From: Hydrangea macrophylla
Taxonomy: Eukaryota > Streptophyta > Magnoliopsida > Cornales > Hydrangeaceae
NCBI GenBank assembly: GCA_033977485.1
Contig: CM066982.1
Span: 36,930,218-36,994,217, forward strand
Reading direction: 5' to 3'
Length of the DNA: 64,000 bases
Shown here piece after piece: positions 58,611 through 64,000 of this stretch. The notes beneath the pieces are model-generated. The model worked only from the letters and a program-made list of their open reading frames with translations. It ran no database searches and was not told the DNA's origin. Every line of letters begins with the position of its first letter. Within the stretch, counting starts at the first letter, position 1. The position numbers and the translations under genes were made by a program.

Positions 58611-60449
58611 TCAATTTTCTTCTGTAACTTTCAAATTTGCGAAGTCTTCAAGAATAGGATCTTGGCGGTTTTGAGTCCGATATTGTGCACGGTCCCAATC
58701 CTTCAAGCACATCAAGCAGTCAAGCATATCAGGAGACTCCGATGCAACTGTGGAAGCCGAAGGAGTTAGTAGATCACAAGTCATGATGGAAAGAACAGGA
58801 AAAGCTCTTACATGTTCTTTCCACCATGTCAAAATTTTTAAATCGACCATTTCTTCGTTGGTTAATCGGCTTTCCCACTCGGTTTCTCGATACTTATTTA
58901 ATTCACCAAGAATATTAGAACTACTTACAAATGATTGACTAACATCCTTTTGTTTCTTTCGACTGAGAAACTGGCTAGCCCGAGAATCACCTGACGCTCC
59001 CGAACTTAACTCAATATTAGAAGTAGAAGAAGAAGTAGCACTTTCTTTATTTGTATATTTTTCATAGTAAATACAAAATAAAGATTCCAAAGTATTTTCC
59101 ATTTCAAAAGTAGTCATTTCTAGACCATGCTCACCATCTGGTCCTTGCATCAATTCAGATATTTGTTTAACCATTTCACAAACACCATCAAAATTGATTC
59201 TAGGATCCAAGATTGCAGATAAGTAAAATACAGGTGGAATGTTAGACCAATATTTTTTAAACTTTTTTTCCATTTTCTCACAAATATCAATAAAAATGTC
59301 ATTTTTTTATTTATAACTATGAAATGTATGAGCCATATTATATAATTCCATAAGAACTAAACGCGAAGTAGAATAGTAAACACCGAAAAGTTTACTTGTA
59401 GCATTTTAAAATACTTCTAAAAATCCATGAAAGTCAAATGCCATATCCCAATCGTTTGAAGTCAAGTTTAGTAAAAGATAATTAACATTAACAAATTGAG
59501 TAATAATGCCACTATACTTTTTACAAGAATTTATCATAAGATAAGTAGAATTCCAACGAGTTTTAATATTAGTTTGCAATTTCTTTGGATTAAGACGATT
59601 TTGTTTATAAACACCATAAAATGCTTGTAAACGGCTAGGCGTTGAACAACAAAAGACCACTGCCTCTCTAATTTTAACTATGTGATCATTAATTTTTGTT
59701 AATCCATCTTGGATAATTCATATTCCAATTTTCATCTACAAAATGCATCGTTATACATATAGATCCCATTTTATTACAATCAGTCCACAAATCAGAAGTG
59801 CATGCAATTGTACAATTAAATTTAGAAAAATCCTCCATTAACTTTTTTTTGGTTTGTTGAAAAACAGATTGTATATCACTTTTAAGGGTATTTCTAGTAA
59901 TAGGTTGGTAGGCGGGTTGTAAAAAAGTTTGAAAAAAACATGTAAAGCACTCTTCTTCAACTAAAGTAAAAGGCATATCGGATGCACAAACAAATTTTGC
60001 CAAGCCTTCCCTCATTTTTTTTATTATAAAGAAAGTTCCAACACTTATGCCAGTAGAAGCAGAAATTTGGGATTATACTAGGCCGCCCGCTTGAGCGGTA
60101 CCTGCTTCCCATGCACCTTTATGATTGTTAATGATGTGCTTTTAAGTGTATTATTTCCTCCACCTTTGTATGAAAATTTGAGTCCGCATATTTTGCAAAC
60201 AGCTCCATTTTTTTCATCATTTAATTAAAAAAATAACCAAACGGGTGATTTTAATTTTCTTTCAGTGATGAGATTGGGATCATTAGGATTTGAAGGAGAT
60301 GGTTCAGATGGATTAGATCCCATAATTTCAACGTCGTCATCATCCTCCAATTCCAAATCATTAATCTCATTTCTTTCCCCATAATCTATATTTTCAAAGT
60401 CATAAGTTGGCCCTTCTCTAGTTTTTGAAGATCTTGAATGAGATGCCAT
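58611..60449 (-). pseudogene. hAT transposase pseudogene
   Basis: Minus strand. ATG at 60449; acidic start; a BED-type zinc finger with CKICGLKF near 60190 and KVHGK near 60115 (one stop just before it at about 60225); a shifted piece 60015-59689 with DLWTDCNKMGSICITMHF (start of the catalytic fold) near 59795; then a jump, with VQDGL and KIREAV near 59690, to CCSTPSRLQAF and TRWNSTYLM near 59550, LSAILDPR near 59225, and the hAT dimerisation region LTWWKEH near 58845 and STVASES near 58755. Missing: roughly 110-130 residues of the core including the second catalytic Asp region, and about 20 residues between STVASES and LMCLKDW. Not functional. Confidence 0.88.
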
Positions 60450-61208
60450 TTTTTTTAAATAAAAAAAAGAGGGGAAAGAAATATAAAAGATTGAAAATAC
60501 TAACAATTAAATAAGCAACTAACAAAGCAAGAAGTGAAACAATAAATAAATTTACCTCAACTTATAGTAGTAGAAGAAGAAGTGAACCACTATAAATTAT
60601 AATAAGACTTGAGACTTGAGAGCTTGTAAGTTCAAGTTGTAGAAAGACTAGAAGTGCCTTTACAAATTATTTACAAATTAGAGTTTCGAATCCTTTGATA
60701 ATTGAATCACCAACTTGTAGAGTAGAAGTGCTTGTAGACTTGTAGTTTATAGAGTAGTATAGAGAAAGTAGAGAATAGAGAGAGATAATTGATTTTTGTG
60801 TGAGAAAATATGTTGTGGGAGGTTTGGTATTTATAGAAAATGGGCTAAGGGGCATTTTGGGAAGTCAAAAATCACATTTACATTTTTACCCCCAAAACTA
60901 GCCGTTTTATAGCCGTTAGAGGGGTAAAAAGTGGAAAATTTGAAAAAGGGCCAAACTAGCCGTTATGGGCTTGGGCGGGCCTACCGGGCCGGGCCGGGCC
61001 GGGCCACAACGACTAGTTTATCCGGGCTAGGGGGTTAGCGGGCCGAGCAAGGTTTCGGGCAAAGGAGCGGGCCGGGCCGGGGACGGGACTAAGTGCGTCC
61101 ACCCCGAACCGGACAAAAGTGCTCGGGCTTAGCTGCGTCGGGCTTTTAGCCCAGGAAAATCGGATCGGGCTGGACCAACCTGACACGATTGACACCTCTA
61201 AGTGGAAC

Positions 61209-62005
61209 AATAGTCATGGATTCCATTCAATCATGATGAGGTCATATCATTTCTATATGGACATTACATGGCTCCTATTTGAGACTTGTATATCTATAGG
61301 AATGTTGTGATTTTAACAAATTGGAAGAAATTCATAACTTTGTCAACCTCTCCCATTTTTGTTGGATTTAGGTTAAAATTTGGTATAATATTGCATTCGA
61401 AGCTGTTGACTAACCTTTGTTTAGTAGCACTATTGAGGCACGATTTCTTGCGTTTGTCTATTTTATTTCTGGACTTTATCAATTTTTGACTCCATGCGTG
61501 ACACCTTAGACTAGGGTCCTTGCTTTTTATGTATATATTGAGTAGAGACCTTTTTAGGATTTCTATTTTTGTATGCATTGAACGTTTAATATTCGTAGTT
61601 GGATCCCAAGTTAGTTTCCTTGTTCTCTATTCGCACATCATTTTGCTTGTTATTTGAACTATGTCGTTTTATCGTTAGCAATCTTATACCCTTTCAACAT
61701 GCTTTTGAAATGTATATCTAGATTTATGTATTCGTTGAGGGCATGCTTAGATTATTAATTCGATTAAAAAGGATGTTGAGTAGAGGCCTATCAGAAGATA
61801 GGTTGAGAGGAGGTGTTTTAGTCAGCTATGCTCCTTCCCCTCTCATTCCATAATCCCCGGACCTAGAAATCGCTGATTTCCAAAAGATCAGTTTGCTTTT
61901 AAAATGGTTTCTTAATTTTTCTCAAAATTAAGTGGCGACTCTATTTGTTTTGAAAAAGTAAAAACTACCAGGGTCCCATGTCCACAAACGTTTTTGAGCT
62001 CCGCA
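61209..62005 (+). repeat. Ogre-like LTR, segment 3 of 3
   Basis: Continues the LTR after the hAT element and ends GAGCTCCGCA at 62005, a CA end followed by a TGGCG primer-site start. An alternative end before AGTGGCGACTCT near 61931 is possible. Confidence 0.65.
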
Positions 62006-62026
62006 GTGGCGGCTATGGTGACAGCG
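62006..62026 (+). other. Probable primer-binding site of the Ogre-like element
   Basis: GTGGCGGCTATGGTGACAGC resembles the GTGGCGACTCC-type primer site of Ogre/Tat elements with changes. It means the LTR before it acts as a 5' LTR, although it also has a 3' region upstream. Confidence 0.55.
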
Positions 62027-62513
62027 AGCTTCCTTCTTCTCTGTCTCTCTTCCTCTCTCTCTGTCTTCTGTTCTTCTTCTTCTTCTTCTTCTTCTTCTCC
62101 ATCGTCTTTCTCTTCTCTTCTCCCCAGCCTGAGTGTGTGTGTATATGTGTATATATAATGTATATATATATGTATAAGTGTATATATGTGGCTATATCTC
62201 TCTCTTCCTCTCAAACACACAGAGAGCCAAACATACATAGATATATATATGGGGGTATATATATGGGGGAGGGGTACAAACCACAGCCACACAACTAAAT
62301 TGGTGCCCAATTAAGTTCAGTCCCAGTCAATCGATTGAGATGGGTTCAATCGATTGATTCATGCCAGCAGGAGTTCAATATTAGATTGATATGGGTTCAA
62401 TCGATTAGGAAGGTCATAAGGTCAATCGATTGGGAAGACTTTTACAAGAATAACCATGGCAAACATGCTGAATCTCATTAGGTAAATATTTATCCAAAAT
62501 ACAGGGTATTATA
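62027..62513 (-). repeat. Simple repeats and LTR piece of chromovirus F
   Basis: Begins in the Ogre-like leader with CT-rich text and a (TTC)n run at 62071-62098, then TG/TA-rich text. The right part belongs to the 3' LTR of a minus-strand element: it ends CAGGGTATTATA at 62513, like the CAGGTATTACA end of element E. The left end of the LTR is unclear. Palindromes TCAATCGATTGA cluster at 62327-62432. Confidence 0.55.
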
Positions 62514-64000
62514 TTATCCATCACTTATCAAAAGATTTCGTCCTTGAAATCTGAAGCAGTAGTTCTAAAAAAAGAAGTCTATCTCGCCAAACATATTCTA
62601 AAAAGCTCAAGTTATCTTTTTATATAAACGATTGCATCAGCGGTCAACTAGTTAAGTTTTAAACACGTGATACAAAGATAGCAACGATATCTATGAGTAC
62701 TAGGATGATATCTACCAATTTCAGGGTTTAGCTACATGAAATTCATTTGTCAAACTTTGGGAAAAGATCCTAGTCGTAGGGTTTAGCACTATGAATAGAT
62801 TGTGATACCTAGGACGTGTCTAAAACAACTAGTCTCCAAGCACAGAAGGTTCTTGCCTCATGTCAAATTCTACGGTGTTAGGTTCTACCGATCAAGTGTG
62901 CTAATCTCATATAAAATGTAGCAAAACGTTGCCGTCTATTCCCATCTCCGAAGATGCTTCATACTATAGTGACGATGTCTCCACTGCATCATCAGTTAAC
63001 TATCTCCTATCTTTGGACCTCTTGTTATGATCGTCAACATCCTCAGTCGGTCTCTTGTTATACCTACATTCTGCAACCTTTTTGCTAACTCATGTGTCGG
63101 TATGTTGACTTGAAAGCTTTGTGACTCTGGCATCATAGTTGGTAATTCAAACTTCCTCACGTGTCTCCAATCCCCACATACTACTACGATAATAATCTCT
63201 TTGAGGTCGTACAATCTGTTGAATACTCGTTCTACTTCAACGTACTAACTAAATAGGTTGGGCAAGGCTATACATTGATTTCGTGAGTCGATCTATTGTA
63301 TAACATCTCGACTGGATGAAAGCAATATGCCATCGATCTGAAAAGGAATCTTCTTTGGTACCCTTTGTAATTGTTGTGTTGTCTCTGCGTCACTCGTATC
63401 CCTCCTCGTATAATCACGATCTTCTAGTTCATCCTCTCCTATCAAGGCTGTGTCTCAAGAAAAATTAAGATTCCTCATCTCCAGTCTCTGTCTAACATAC
63501 CAACGGTTGGCATAGTCTACCTACCGGGTATACTCAAAGGTATCTATGCTCAAAACAAAGGTTACGAAACTATAGGTTCTATGCGTAATGTTAAATCTAA
63601 ATGTCCTTTTTTTTATTCTTAGGTTCCAGACTACTAATACAGCTCAACTAACATGTGAGGTCACTCAACTAATATGTGGCTCATGGTAACAAGGTAATCT
63701 AATCCTTAACCTCTTTCTATTTCTTGGTCATATTGACTATTCATAGATTGTTAGGAATTCGTCAGTGCCTAAACTAAAATGGCTCTACACTTATGATATC
63801 TATAACCACAACTAATTCTTGATGCCTTGTTCTCTCTGAACTCAGCTATCAATAGTTCCAATGATTTCTTATCAGCACCAGTAGTTACTACCCTCTAAGA
63901 AACATCCTCAGACGGATTCTTCTAACTTCTTGTCTATATGACAAGATAACAATCCTATCTCATCTCAGTTAATCCTCATGCTATCGATATTAACTTAGAA
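62514..64000 (-). pseudogene. Chromovirus F: decayed integrase/chromodomain remnant
   Basis: After the LTR end, ATCACTTATCAAAAGATTTCG (plus) matches the 3' tail text of D and E. On the minus strand, a stretch near 63150 reads VRKFELPTMMPESQSFQV, comparable to the D text YRLALPLRMSGVQNVFYI, and EASSEM near 62965 matches EASWEM of the chromodomain. The text at 63420-63530 also follows the D integrase tail. No open frame of useful length. It runs off the window. Confidence 0.55.

Larger units (their letters stand above)
55661..61200 (-). mobile_element. hAT transposon (5.5 kb), defective
   Basis: Ends TAGTGGTGTCAAACGGGCC and (reverse) TAGAGGTGTCAATCGTGTC are the typical hAT ends with GGGGTGTCAA. 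Flanks TGTGGAAC (55653-55660) and AGTGGAAC (61201-61208) are a 7/8-matching 8-bp duplication. Both subterminal regions are GC-rich with GGGCC repeats (55680-55880, 60960-61130). Inside: a transposase pseudogene on the minus strand, a nested Mutator-like element and an AT-rich tandem repeat. Confidence 0.93.

Noticed and set aside
61912..62310. Two overlapping frames of about 105-130 codons on opposite strands
   Set aside because: Both read through CT-rich, (TTC)n and TA/TG repeats; low-complexity products.

Overview
The window is nuclear DNA from a flowering plant with a transposon-rich genome. I found no host gene. It is a stack of nested LTR retrotransposons of the Ty3/gypsy superfamily, with DNA transposons among and inside them. 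Element types were called from motifs read in the sequence (gag zinc knuckles, protease, reverse transcriptase, RNase H, integrase, chromodomain, primer-binding sites, target-site duplications). Lineage names (Tat-type, Ogre-like, Tekay-type chromovirus) rest on known features of those lineages and would need a tree to confirm. The species cannot be named.

Layout. 1-3901: 5' part of a Tat-type element on the minus strand (element 1) with an unbroken 1,088-codon gag-protease-RT frame running off the window. 3902-9130: old AT-rich sequence holding only MITEs and simple repeats. 9131-9854 and 33773-36632: the two halves of one plus-strand Tat-type element (Tat-A), split by a ~9.2 kb minus-strand chromovirus (element D, 9855-33772). 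D is itself split in its integrase core by a 12.6 kb gag-only plus-strand element (element C, 12836-25453, TSD TTCCC) and in its RT by a solo LTR (27210-29337, TSD CTTCT). C carries a Stowaway MITE in one LTR.

36633-43904: Tat-A is cut off in RT by the start of an Ogre-like LTR. A second copy of the same arrangement follows (Tat-B, 37939-40190, then an Ogre-like LTR start at 40193), and then an Ogre-like 3' untranslated region with two tandem-repeat arrays. 43905-62005: one Ogre-like LTR of about 3.2 kb, interrupted by a 9.3 kb minus-strand chromovirus (element E, 44012-53336, TSD ATTCA) and by a 5.5 kb hAT transposon (55661-61200). The hAT holds a Mutator-like element with a 9-bp TSD (56058-58000), which in turn holds a polyadenylated retroposed fragment. 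62006-64000: Ogre-like leader, then an LTR piece and a decayed integrase/chromodomain remnant of another minus-strand chromovirus (F).

Most notable: elements C (gag only) and E (internally deleted pol) share a related extra reading frame upstream of gag. In both, it is preceded by a conserved splice-acceptor-like site, with a strong splice-donor-like site just inside the LTR transcript. This suggests a spliced leader that would remove most of the very long LTR. A second pattern is that LTRs of three lineages carry clusters of short palindromes, with a different word in each family, near the TATA box. The only coding region without breaks is element 1; the rest are pseudogenes, many stopped by C-to-T (or G-to-A) changes as expected from cytosine methylation.
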